A DNA stretch of 64,000 nt from Halorussus amylolyticus (GTDB lineage Archaea; Halobacteriota; Halobacteria; Halobacteriales; Haladaptataceae): contig NZ_ML974134.1 in the NCBI RefSeq assembly GCF_004143485.2, positions 181,262-245,261 of the forward strand. Direction: 5' to 3'. Positions 24,524-31,968 of this stretch are shown here, in pieces (positions within the stretch are counted from its first letter, which is position 1; the number at the start of each line of letters is the position of its first letter). The notes below the pieces were generated by a model. The model made no database searches. It was not told where the DNA came from and saw only the letters and a program-made list of their open reading frames with translations. The position numbers and the translations under genes were made by a program.

Positions 24524-25375
24524 TCAGTCGTCCTCCGTTCTCGGGAGCGCGACGAACGATTCCTGGATGATGCTGAACGGGTCGTACACCGACTGGTGGC
24601 ACTGACAGTAAATCTTGTCCTCGCCGCCCACGCTAGCCGACCCGGAGAGTCCCTTGAACGTCGGCACGCAGCAGAAGTGCGTACACTTGTTCAGATTGGC
24701 CATGAACCCTTCGTCGGTACTCGCCGAGAGCCACTCGTTGTTCTGCGCCATCTCCTCGACCCGGGTACTTCGGATGACCTGAATCGGCAGCGTCCCGCTG
24801 GCGGGCACGTCTTGGGAGCGCCAACTGCCTTGGGCGGGCTTACCGAGTCCGTCCCGTCCGATGCCGTTGCCCCACGTCTCGTAGTCGCTGAAGTCGTCGA
24901 CGTGGATTTTGTCGCCCTCGCTGACCTCGTCGTTCTGCCAGTCGTACTTCGAGTTGGCCGTGTACCGGAAGAAGTTGTCTTGGTCAGCCTCCGGGTCCAC
25001 ACCGGGGTACGTCTGGACGCCGCAGTACTGGAACCACTCGCTCGAATAGGTGACGCCGCCGAGTTGCATCTCGGCGAGGGTCACTTCTAGACCCTGTACC
25101 GTCTCGGTCTTGGTGTCGGGCCAGATGCCCTTGAGATACCCCTCCGAATCGACTTCGACCGGAATCTGGGGCATCCCGCGCGGAGCGGGGCCCTTGGTGT
25201 TCTCGACGCCGTAGAACTGCGTGATACCGCCGCCCGCGCCGCTCGGCGCGGTCGCGGAGTCGATTCCCGCCGCCGTGGCGGTTCCGACGCCCGCGAGCGT
25301 GGCGCTGCCGACGACGCCCTTCACGAAGCGGCGACGACCTGTGCTTTTCGGATATTTGTCGTCTTCTGCTGGCAT
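24524..25375 (-). CDS. Rieske iron-sulfur protein
   Basis: A 283-residue Rieske [2Fe-2S] protein with a Tat-type N-terminus (TGRRRFVKGVVGSATLAG) that also serves as a membrane anchor. Cluster ligands are in CTHFCC (Cys and His) and YCQCHQS (Cys and His), with the extra cysteines that form the stabilising disulfide. A long insert between the anchor and the cluster domain (about residues 60-210) is larger than in bacterial Rieske proteins. It sits directly between the small DUF protein and cytochrome b genes in the complex III-like operon. Confidence 0.95.
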   Translation of the reverse strand: MPAEDDKYPKSTGRRRFVKGVVGSATLAGVGTATAAGIDSATAPSGAGGGITQFYGVENTKGPAPRGMPQIPVEVDSEGYLKGIWPDTKTETVQGLEVTLAEMQLGGVTYSSEWFQYCGVQTYPGVDPEADQDNFFRYTANSKYDWQNDEVSEGDKIHVDDFSDYETWGNGIGRDGLGKPAQGSWRSQDVPASGTLPIQVIRSTRVEEMAQNNEWLSASTDEGFMANLNKCTHFCCVPTFKGLSGSASVGGEDKIYCQCHQSVYDPFSIIQESFVALPRTEDD

Positions 25376-25378
25376 GGT

Positions 25379-25765
25379 TTATTTCTTGTAGTACGGGTAC
25401 ACTGCGCGCTTGACTTGGTCCCACGCGTTACCGACGGTGTCCACGCCGTGTTGTTGGTCTTCGCGGATGTAGAGGTCCTCCCACTTGCGCCGACGCTTCT
25501 TGACTATCATCACGTCGGGGAGGAACTCCTTGCGGTACAACAGGAGGATGAACGCGAGGTCGATGAAGATGACCGCGAGGATGAACCCGAGGTACATGTT
25601 CCCGACGCCCGTGTATCCCCAGCCGCTCACGAGTCCGTAGGTGAACAGTCCCACGAACACGACTTCGACCACCGTCAACAGGACGATGGCGATGGCCGCC
25701 GCCGTACTCTCTCTGGCGGGTTCGTAGCGGTGAATGTCGCCGTACGTCGAGCCTGTGGATGACAT
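25379..25765 (-). CDS. two-helix membrane protein of complex III-like operon (128 aa)
   Basis: A 128-residue protein with two membrane helices (about residues 23-48 and 56-78) and a basic C-terminal domain (VKKRRRKWEDLYIRED). It is placed between the halocyanin and Rieske genes with gaps of two and three bases, so it is clearly part of the operon. The constant position next to Rieske in haloarchaea, recalled rather than checked here, suggests an integral subunit. No cofactor ligand pattern is evident. The function is unknown. Confidence 0.82.
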   Translation of the reverse strand: MSSTGSTYGDIHRYEPARESTAAAIAIVLLTVVEVVFVGLFTYGLVSGWGYTGVGNMYLGFILAVIFIDLAFILLLYRKEFLPDVMIVKKRRRKWEDLYIREDQQHGVDTVGNAWDQVKRAVYPYYKK

Positions 25766-25767
25766 AA

Positions 25768-26442
25768 TTAGTTACCTCCCTTGGCGTGTGGCGATTCGCC
25801 GTACTTCACGGTGAAGAAGGTGTAGACGAGCGAAACGACGACCATGAGGATGGTCGCGAGACCGACGAAGTGGGCCTGAAACGCCACGCCCATGTGTTCG
25901 GGGTCTTCCTCGGCAGTTCCGCCGCCACCGCCGCCGCCACCACCTTCTTGAACCGTGATGCTGGCGACCATTCCGGCCGTCTCGTGGGGCGTGCAGTAGT
26001 ACTCGTAGTCACCTTCGACCTCGAAGGTGTGTTCGTACTCGTGGCCGGTGTCGTACGTCTGGTCGTCGCCACCTTCGGTCCCGCTCCAGTCGGCGTCGTC
26101 CGGCTGGCTGCTCGGAACCACGTTGTGATTGTCCGAGTCCCAGACCCACTGGACCGTCGTTCCAGGCTCGATGGTCAGTTCGGCAGGCTCGAACACGAGG
26201 CTCCCACCGGGACCGACCGTCACCTCCTCGGTCGGTCCGCCGCCACCGCCACCGCCTCCGGCCCCGGAGTCGGACTCGTTGCCCGTCGCGGTCTCGTTGG
26301 CGGCGGTCGTCGTCTCGTTCCCAGAGGCAGTCGTGGTGTTGCCGTCGGACGTGGTCGTGTCCTGGGCACCCACCGCTTGCGCGCCCGCGGCGGCCCCACC
26401 AGCAACACCGCTGGCTGCCATCAGAAATTCCCGCCTCTTCAT
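25768..26442 (-). CDS. halocyanin-type blue copper protein with C-terminal membrane anchor
   Basis: A 224-residue cupredoxin, probably the electron carrier of the complex III-like operon. A signal with two arginines (MKRREFLMAASG) suggests Tat export. A Thr/Asn/Gly-rich linker, likely glycosylated, leads to the copper domain (about residues 75-165), with ligands His in DSDNHNVVPS and Cys, His and Met in YYCTPHETAGM. A glycine run then leads to one transmembrane helix near residues 190-212, so it is held at the membrane surface. It starts the operon; CTTTAAG at 26469-26475 is a good TATA box. It probably hands electrons to the CuA oxidase. Confidence 0.93.
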   Translation of the reverse strand: MKRREFLMAASGVAGGAAAGAQAVGAQDTTTSDGNTTTASGNETTTAANETATGNESDSGAGGGGGGGGPTEEVTVGPGGSLVFEPAELTIEPGTTVQWVWDSDNHNVVPSSQPDDADWSGTEGGDDQTYDTGHEYEHTFEVEGDYEYYCTPHETAGMVASITVQEGGGGGGGGGTAEEDPEHMGVAFQAHFVGLATILMVVVSLVYTFFTVKYGESPHAKGGN

Positions 26443-26468
26443 ACAGTTCGAACTCAGGGCACGACTTG

Positions 26469-26475
26469 CTTAAAG
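26469..26475 (-). promoter_or_regulatory. TATA-like promoter box for the halocyanin/Rieske/cytochrome b operon
   Basis: CTTTAAG on the minus strand is centred about 30 bases before the halocyanin ATG at 26442. The spacing predicts a start within a few bases of the codon. It suggests the seven-gene operon is initiated here rather than by read-through from the 292-residue gene upstream. Confidence 0.45.
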
Positions 26476-26524
26476 CCACCGATGACGCCGGACTGAGGCG
26501 TCGGGCAGGACACCCCGCGAGGGC

Positions 26525-27403
26525 TCAGTTTTCGTCGTCGGACGGCCCGGACGCGTCGCCGACCCCTTCGACGCCCTCCTCGGCCAGAAACTCGGGGTGG
26601 TCGCCCTTCTCGAGACCGACCGCACGGAGTCGGTTCCGGTACTCCTCGGCCCGGAATCTATCGGAGAGGCGAGCGTTCGCCACCAGCAGGAAGACGAAGA
26701 CGCCGAACAGCAGGAAGCCGAACCCGGCCACGATGGCGATGACGGGGAGTGCGAGCGCGACCGACAGCACGAGAAGCGAAACTCCCGCGAGGACGTGGAC
26801 CGCCGCGATTATCTGCATCAACTGATTCCCGAGTTGCCCCGACCCTTCGGGCACCTCCGCGGGTTCGGGGAGCACGTCGCCGTCGGGCGCGTCGGGCACT
26901 TCGTAGCTCTCCATCGACGCGAGCGCGACCGACGGTTTCACGTCCCGGAGGACGGTCCCCCGTCCCTCGACGGTCCCGTCGGGGTAGACCACGGCGTACC
27001 CCTCGTCGGAGTACGCGAGCAGGTGGGTCTCGCCGTCCTGTTCGATGTACTCCACGACTGCGAACACGTCGCGGTCGGCGACCCGACTCTTGAGGTCCCT
27101 GCCCACCCGGTCGAGGAGTTCGTCGCCCGTAATCCACGAGTCGTGGTCGAACGCGGCGTCCCACTCCTCGTAGCTCATCTCGGCCATCTCCCGCGGGCCG
27201 AACTCCTCGAAGTCGTACTTCTCCTCGACCTCTTGGCGGAGTCGTTCGCGGTCGGCCTCCTCGCGGCCGTCGGACTCGTCGGTCTCTCGGTCGTCCTCGT
27301 CGCGACCGTCAACTTCGCCGCGGGCGTCCGCCGACGCCGCGACTTCGCGTTCGTCGCTGACCTGGGCGTCGTCGCGCGGCGACTCGCTCTCGGGGTCGGC
27401 CAT
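26525..27403 (-). CDS. acidic membrane-associated protein of the complex III region (292 aa)
   Basis: A protein of 292 residues. The first 70 residues are nearly all Asp, Glu, Arg and Ser, followed by a soluble domain (about residues 80-195, with DRDVFAVVEYIEQDGETHLLA), two transmembrane helices (about 212-250) and an acidic tail. The open frame extends further upstream, but the first good start is ATG 27403 (MADPESESPRDDAQ). It lies 82 bases upstream of the halocyanin gene on the same strand. Conservation beside respiratory genes suggests an assembly or regulatory part; function unknown. Confidence 0.78.
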   Translation of the reverse strand: MADPESESPRDDAQVSDEREVAASADARGEVDGRDEDDRETDESDGREEADRERLRQEVEEKYDFEEFGPREMAEMSYEEWDAAFDHDSWITGDELLDRVGRDLKSRVADRDVFAVVEYIEQDGETHLLAYSDEGYAVVYPDGTVEGRGTVLRDVKPSVALASMESYEVPDAPDGDVLPEPAEVPEGSGQLGNQLMQIIAAVHVLAGVSLLVLSVALALPVIAIVAGFGFLLFGVFVFLLVANARLSDRFRAEEYRNRLRAVGLEKGDHPEFLAEEGVEGVGDASGPSDDEN

Positions 27404-27551
27404 TGGTCGAAGGTTTGGTTTCGATGGGCTAAACGCTTCTGTCTCGGACGAGGGTTTCGGGGTCGAGCGAGCGTTTCGGGGCGAGACGAGCGTGCCCGAC
27501 CCCGGCGAGCGTTCCGCACGCCTTAATCCCCCTCGCTCCCAAGCGCCGCGT

Positions 27552-28037
27552 ATGGTCAGCGACGCGATAGTGGCGACCGTGGTCGCGCTCGCCGTCACCG
27601 CGAGTTTTCCGTTCTACCTCTACGGCGCGTGGTACATCCTGAACCAAGAGACGGTGACGTGGGGCGTGCTGACCCACCATCTGAAGTTCATCGCGGTGGG
27701 TCTCGCGCTCACGACGATTCCGGTCGTGACGTGGATGGCCCCGCGGTTCCTGAGCCAAATCGGCGGCCTGACCGCGGTCCACGTTTTTCTCGGCCTGCAG
27801 GCGTACGCGATGTTGCTCCTCGCGCTGACCGGCATCGTCCGCATCTTCCAGGTCAAACACCAACACGACCTGTACCACGACCCCGACGACGACGTGGACA
27901 TCGGGGACCTCCACGAGAACATGGGTGCGTGGCGGAGTCGCCTCCGAATCGGAGTCGTCGGCTACGTCTTCTTCTGGGTGTTGGCGTGGATTATCGGCAT
28001 GGTGCGATATCTCGTGGAGTACGTGCTGTACGCCTGA
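27552..28037 (+). CDS. haloarchaeal four-helix membrane protein next to complex III operon
   Basis: A 161-residue membrane protein with about four helices. Histidines occur near helix ends (LTHHLKFIAVG, LTAVHVFLGLQAYAM, FQVKHQHDLYH), a pattern reminiscent of DUF420-like or small heme-binding membrane proteins, though no family is certain. It is divergent from the acidic membrane protein gene upstream. Start ATG 27552 avoids an open frame running from 27492. It is probably another accessory protein of the respiratory cluster. Confidence 0.75.
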   Translation: MVSDAIVATVVALAVTASFPFYLYGAWYILNQETVTWGVLTHHLKFIAVGLALTTIPVVTWMAPRFLSQIGGLTAVHVFLGLQAYAMLLLALTGIVRIFQVKHQHDLYHDPDDDVDIGDLHENMGAWRSRLRIGVVGYVFFWVLAWIIGMVRYLVEYVLYA

Positions 28038-28119
28038 GAAGCCTGTCGCGTATCTACGCGACCGTCGTATATCTGGACAGCCGTCGCCCTTCTGCGCGAC
28101 TGACGCGGCGCGCGCCGCG

Positions 28120-28692
28120 TCAGTCGCGCTCGGGAGCGAAGTTTCGGAGGAGTCGGTCGCCGAACGCGACGACGAGGAGCGCGCCAACGAGATTGAACAG
28201 TAGGTCGGAGACCGTGTCGCGGGCGCTGTAGGGAACGAGAATCGGTTCGAAACCGAATCGGCGACTCACGGCGTGAATCGCGTACTCCAGCAGTTCCCAC
28301 ACGACCCCGCCGCAGACCACCACCGCGAGGACGCGCGGCCGTGGGTCGCGTCCCCGCCGCCGGGCCGCGGCGTGGGCGACCCCGCCGAGAAGCGACGCCG
28401 AGAGAGTATGCGTGACGTTGTCCCACCGGCCTTGGGCGTCGTACGGCCCGAGCATCCCCACGGCGTGTGCGAGCATCGCGACGCCCGCGTAGAGGCGTTG
28501 CCACGGTCGGAACTTCACACTGTACCGACGTTCGACCAGTCCGGGGAGGTACGTCACGCCGAGCGTGAGGACCGCGTTCACCACCGCGCCGGGGTCTCGC
28601 TGGCGGACGCCGACCCCGAACACGGCGACGATTGCGGCCCGAATCGCGCGCTCGACCGTCCGTGCCGTCGCGACGGGCGCGAGCCGTTTCAT
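28120..28692 (-). CDS. DUF2238/YjdF-like integral membrane protein
   Basis: A 190-residue membrane protein with about five hydrophobic segments. WDNVTHTLSASLLGGVAHA, GGVVWELLEYAIHAVS and ARDTVSDLLFNLVGALLVV match the pattern of DUF2238 (YjdF) proteins, in which a helix with Asp-x-x-x-His, a WEL-E motif and a DT-xDL--N-xG motif recur. The biochemical function is unknown. ATG 28692 begins MKRLAPVATARTVE. It lies downstream of nth on the same strand with a 60-base gap. Confidence 0.78.
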   Translation of the reverse strand: MKRLAPVATARTVERAIRAAIVAVFGVGVRQRDPGAVVNAVLTLGVTYLPGLVERRYSVKFRPWQRLYAGVAMLAHAVGMLGPYDAQGRWDNVTHTLSASLLGGVAHAAARRRGRDPRPRVLAVVVCGGVVWELLEYAIHAVSRRFGFEPILVPYSARDTVSDLLFNLVGALLVVAFGDRLLRNFAPERD

Positions 28693-28752
28693 GCGTCTCG
28701 ACCGACAGTACGGGCCCGACCGAGAAATACGTTTATCTCCACCGGAGGGTGT

Positions 28753-29439
28753 TCACCCCCACGCCTCGCCGCTGGCGAGGTCTACGTCGCTATCGAGTTT
28801 TGAGGACGGACACAGGTCTTCGAGAACGCAGTCCGAGCAGTCCGGATTGCGCGCGGTGCAGGTCGCCCGCCCGTGACTGATGAACAGGTGGGTGTACTGC
28901 TGCCAGTCGTCCTCGGGCACGATTTCCATCAAATCCCGCTCGATTTTCTTCGGGGTGTGCTCTTCGGTAATCCCGAGTCGTCGCGAGATTCGCTGGACGT
29001 GCGTATCGACCACGACGCCCTCCACGATATCGTGGCCGTGCTGGAGGACCACGTTGGCGGTCTTGCGCCCGACGCCCTTCAGTTCGGTGAGGTCGTCCAT
29101 CGTGTCCGGGACTTCGCCGCCGTACTTGTCTAACATCATCTGCGCCGAGGTCACGATGTAGTCGGCCTTGCTGTTGTGGTACGTGATGGAGTTGAGGTCC
29201 TCGGAGAGTTCGTCTTCGTCCGCGTTCGCGTAATCCTCGACGGTGTCGTACTTCTCGAACAGGTCGGCGGTCTCCTTGTTGACGCGCTCGTCGGTACACT
29301 GTGCCGAGAGCATCACCGCGATGAGGAGTTCGAGTCGGTTCGAGAAGTTCAGCGAGATTGTGGAGTCGGGGTAGGCGTCGTACAGGCGTTCGAGGACGGC
29401 TTCGACTTGGTCTTCGCGCGTGTCGCGTGGAGTTCCCAT
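28753..29439 (-). CDS. nth: endonuclease III (DNA glycosylase/AP lyase)
   Basis: Base-excision repair enzyme removing oxidised pyrimidines and cutting abasic sites, 228 residues. The helix-hairpin-helix LKGVGRKTANVVLQ carries the catalytic lysine, VVVDTHVQRISRRLG the catalytic aspartate, and the C-terminal CTARNPDCSDCVLEDLC is the four-cysteine iron-sulfur motif with C-x6-C-x2-C-x5-C spacing. An acidic tail follows. Start ATG 29439 (MGTPRDTRED) fits the family length. Confidence 0.97.
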   Translation of the reverse strand: MGTPRDTREDQVEAVLERLYDAYPDSTISLNFSNRLELLIAVMLSAQCTDERVNKETADLFEKYDTVEDYANADEDELSEDLNSITYHNSKADYIVTSAQMMLDKYGGEVPDTMDDLTELKGVGRKTANVVLQHGHDIVEGVVVDTHVQRISRRLGITEEHTPKKIERDLMEIVPEDDWQQYTHLFISHGRATCTARNPDCSDCVLEDLCPSSKLDSDVDLASGEAWG

Positions 29440-29598
29440 ACGGGAGTGGTCGTGTGGGTCCGGTTTGAATCTTGTTCGTTGTGCGCGTGATGGGGCTACT
29501 TTTCGGCTGTTCGATTTGGCTATCGGGATTAGAACAGCGTCGAAGCGTCTGAGCAGGACGGGAGGTCAGAGTCCGAGGTCGAAGAGGACGATAGAGTA

Positions 29599-29995
29599 GA
29601 AGCTAGCTACTCCCGGTACCTATGAAGACCGCACAGCACCGCGACCGCGGGCCACACGCCTCCCCAGCCGATTCCCTCACTCGTTTCACTCGTTCGGTCA
29701 TCCGCCGGAAGACAAACCGCGTCTTCCGAGCCTGCGGTCGCTTCGCTCCCGCAGACCTCGCGCGCTTTGGGCGCGACCCAAAACCGCCGGGTCGCGCCAG
29801 CGCGCGCCGTGACCCTCGGAGGGGGTTTCGCGTATTTTCACCTCCGGCGTGGCGCGCGGGGTCGCGCCCTTGTGGCGCGACATAACCGCGCGAGGGACGA
29901 GCACCGCAGGGGACGAACGAAGTGAGTCCCCGAGAAGCGCAGTCGGTTGGGGAGGACGTGGTGCGGTCTCATATGTGACGGGAGTAGCTAGCTTC
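29599..29995. repeat. dispersed inverted-repeat element, copy 3 (397 bp, most complete)
   Basis: The ends are perfect 17-bp inverted repeats, GAAGCTAGCTACTCCCG at 29599-29615 and its complement at 29979-29995, extended inwards by imperfect pairing (ATGAAGACCGCAC, CCTCCCCAGCCGATT). The interior holds further hairpins: CGGAAGAC/GTCTTCCG with loop AAACCGC (29706-29728) and GTCGCGCC/GGCGCGAC with loop CTTGT (29861-29881). There is no open frame with transposase features, so it is non-autonomous if mobile. It is related in ends and interior to 3428-3740, and in part to 5500-5645 and 50855-50950. Confidence 0.85.
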
Positions 29996-30081
29996 ACGTC
30001 TGTCCTCATGTCGTTCGCGCTCACTCTCGATTTGGAGGAGGAAACGATAACGTTCGTTCATCGCTGTCGGCGTTTCGAGAG

Positions 30082-30087
30082 TTTTAA
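30082..30087 (+). promoter_or_regulatory. TATA-like promoter box for mvaD
   Basis: TTTTAA centred about 28 bases upstream of the ATG at 30113, consistent with a leaderless transcript and supporting that start over upstream in-frame codons. Confidence 0.45.
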
Positions 30088-30112
30088 CCCCCCGACCCAC
30101 ACCTGTCCACGC

Positions 30113-31093
30113 ATGAAAGCGACCGCGAAGGCCCACCCGATTCAGGGTCTCGTCAAGTATCACGGGATGCGCGACGAGGAACTTCGACTGCCGTACCACG
30201 ACTCCATCAGCCTCTGCACCGCGCCGAGTCACACCAAGACGACGGTCGAGTTCGACCCCGACCTCGACTCGGACACCTTCGTCGTCGGCGGCGACGAACT
30301 CGCCGACCACGAGGCCGACCGGGTGGCGGCCGTCCTCGCCCGCGTGCGCGAACTCGCGGACGCGGACCACGCCCAGTACCCAGTCCACCTCGAAAGCGAG
30401 AACTCCTTCCCGTCGAACGTGGGGCTTGGCTCGTCATCGTCGGGATTCGCGGCGGCCGCGATGGCCCTCACCGAAGCCGCCGACCTCGACCTCACGCGCC
30501 CGGAAATTTCGACCATCGCGCGACTGGGTTCGTCGTCGGCCGCCCGCGCTGTCACGGGCGGCTTCTCGGACCTCCACGCCGGACTCAACGACGAGGACTG
30601 TCGCTCCGAGCGCCTCGACTCGCCGCTCGAAGACGACGTGCGAATCGTCGCGGGCCTCGTTCCCGCCTACAAAGAGACCGAGCACGCCCACCGCGAGGCC
30701 GCCGACAGCCACATGTTCGAAGCCCGACTCGCTCACATCCACGGCCAGCTCGCGGAGATGCGCGACGCCCTGCGCGAGGGCGACTTCGACCGAGTGTTCG
30801 AGACTGCCGAACACGACTCGCTCTCGCTCGCGGCCACCACCATGACCGGCCCGGCGGGGTGGGTGTACTGGAAGCCCGCGACCCTCGAAATCTTCGACGC
30901 GGTGCGCGAGTTGCGAGACGACGGCGTCCCCGTCTACTTCTCGACCGACACGGGCGCGAGTGTCTACGTCAACACGACTGCCGAGTACGCCAAACAGGTC
31001 GAGGAAGTCGTCACCGAACACGCTACCGAGACGATGGTGTGGGAGGTCGGCGGTCCCGCCGAGATTCTGGACGAGAGCGAAGCGCTGTTCTGA
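30113..31093 (+). CDS. mvaD: mevalonate-pathway decarboxylase (phosphomevalonate decarboxylase)
   Basis: A GHMP-family enzyme, 326 residues, catalysing ATP-dependent decarboxylation in isoprenoid (archaeal lipid) synthesis. The N-terminus KAHPIQGLVKYHGMRDE and the GHMP phosphate loop SFPSNVGLGSSSSGFAAAA are diagnostic; RLGSSSAARAVTGGFSDL and YFSTDTGASVYV follow in the normal order. In Haloferax the homologue acts on mevalonate 5-phosphate and not on the diphosphate; the same is inferred here. The frame is open from 29849, but ATG 30113 fits both the family start and a promoter at 30082. Confidence 0.94.
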   Translation: MKATAKAHPIQGLVKYHGMRDEELRLPYHDSISLCTAPSHTKTTVEFDPDLDSDTFVVGGDELADHEADRVAAVLARVRELADADHAQYPVHLESENSFPSNVGLGSSSSGFAAAAMALTEAADLDLTRPEISTIARLGSSSAARAVTGGFSDLHAGLNDEDCRSERLDSPLEDDVRIVAGLVPAYKETEHAHREAADSHMFEARLAHIHGQLAEMRDALREGDFDRVFETAEHDSLSLAATTMTGPAGWVYWKPATLEIFDAVRELRDDGVPVYFSTDTGASVYVNTTAEYAKQVEEVVTEHATETMVWEVGGPAEILDESEALF

Positions 31094-31100
31094 ATCGGCG

Positions 31101-31439
31101 TCACAGCCCCATGTAGTCCACAGCACGCTCGACACAGGCATCGACCGCTTCGGCTTTGAGCGTCCCCTGCCAGCGGTCGTGGTCGAGGTCGTCGTGGGCA
31201 GGCGAAGCGTGGCCCCACGTCACGACTTTGCTGTTCTCAGGCATGCCACCGCGAAGCCAGTGTTCGTCACGGAGTTCGAATCCCTCGTCGTACCACGATT
31301 TCGACGTGAGCGTGAGCGCAATGTACTGCCCTCCGTAGAACGGATGCGAGTCGTCGGAGACGAGTAGCCACGGGCGGGCGTCCGTCCCGTTGTCGAACGG
31401 GTCTTCGCCGTAGACGACATCGCCGCGGTCGTAGTTCAT
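31101..31439 (-). CDS. PemK/MazF-like toxin
   Basis: A 112-residue protein resembling the PemK/MazF (CcdB-fold) toxin family: it begins MNYDRGDVVYGEDPFDN, as such toxins start with a strand containing RGDI/V, and continues with RPWLLVSDDSHPF and YIALTLTSKSW. MazF-type toxins are endoribonucleases. Its start overlaps the upstream helix-turn-helix gene by four bases (ATGA), giving the standard antitoxin/regulator-then-toxin order. Some PemK-like proteins in archaea are not toxins; activity is not shown here. Confidence 0.8.
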   Translation of the reverse strand: MNYDRGDVVYGEDPFDNGTDARPWLLVSDDSHPFYGGQYIALTLTSKSWYDEGFELRDEHWLRGGMPENSKVVTWGHASPAHDDLDHDRWQGTLKAEAVDACVERAVDYMGL

Positions 31440-31816
31440 TCTCTTTCGTCCTCCCGCTCAGCGTTCGGATGCGGTTCGTCCGGCGCGTGGGCGGCCCACT
31501 CCTCGGGGTCTTCCTCGCCGAGTCGCTCGTTGAGCGCCGAAGTCGTCCGAAAGTACGCGCTGAACGATGCGAGTCGTGTCTCCTCGTCGGTGATGGCCCA
31601 GTATGGTCCCTTGTGTCGGACGAGATTTCGGTCTTCGAGGCGCGAGAGGACGTTTCCGATGGAATTTCTGTTCACGTCGGTCTGACTGGCGATTTCGGCG
31701 GGTTTGAACGCGCGGTCGTCGTTGTGCGCGAGAAATCGGAGGACGCGCTCGGCGTTGGTCATGTCCGCGAGTTCGCGTTCGGTCTTCTCCTCGAACGTCC
31801 CGATGTCGATTGACAC
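31436..31816 (-). CDS. winged-helix DNA-binding protein paired with PemK-like toxin
   Basis: A 126-residue protein with a MarR/ArsR-like winged helix in the first 75 residues: LRFLAHNDDRAFKPAEIASQ and the recognition helix region VNRNSIGNVLSRLEDRNLV. The C-terminus is acidic and poorly structured. GTG 31816 (VSIDIGTFEEKTERELAD) is used; the frame continues to 31954 but the upstream part contains a probable operator and reads unlike the family. It probably represses its own operon by binding the inverted repeat at 31822-31858 and may neutralise the toxin. Confidence 0.75.
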   Translation of the reverse strand: MSIDIGTFEEKTERELADMTNAERVLRFLAHNDDRAFKPAEIASQTDVNRNSIGNVLSRLEDRNLVRHKGPYWAITDEETRLASFSAYFRTTSALNERLGEEDPEEWAAHAPDEPHPNAEREDERE

Positions 31817-31821
31817 GGGAG

Positions 31822-31858
31822 TACAGAGTGTACCCAATGTAATAGACGTTACTCTGTA
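31822..31858 (-). promoter_or_regulatory. inverted repeat upstream of the PemK-like module
   Basis: TACAGAGT (31822-31829) and ACTCTGTA (31851-31858) form a perfect 8-bp inverted repeat separated by 21 bases. It begins six bases upstream of the GTG start, right where the promoter should be. It is a plausible autoregulatory operator; the arm centres are about 29 bases apart, close to three helical turns. Confidence 0.55.
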
Positions 31859-31968
31859 AGTGTATACGGGAGGTGTATCGAGTACGCATCTACCAACGAG
31901 ACGGCGGCGGACCGAATCACCGACGATGGCCATACTTCTAAACCCGTTCGCCACCTATCCCCGACCAG

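Larger units (their letters stand above)
29440..30112. other. 673-base intergenic region occupied by a 397-bp inverted-repeat element
   Basis: No gene is supported. The 29599-29995 element (annotated separately) fills most of the gap; the rest is the divergent promoter space of nth and mvaD. The TTTTAA at 30082-30087 is the likely mvaD promoter. Open frames in the element are incidental to its palindromes. Confidence 0.65.
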
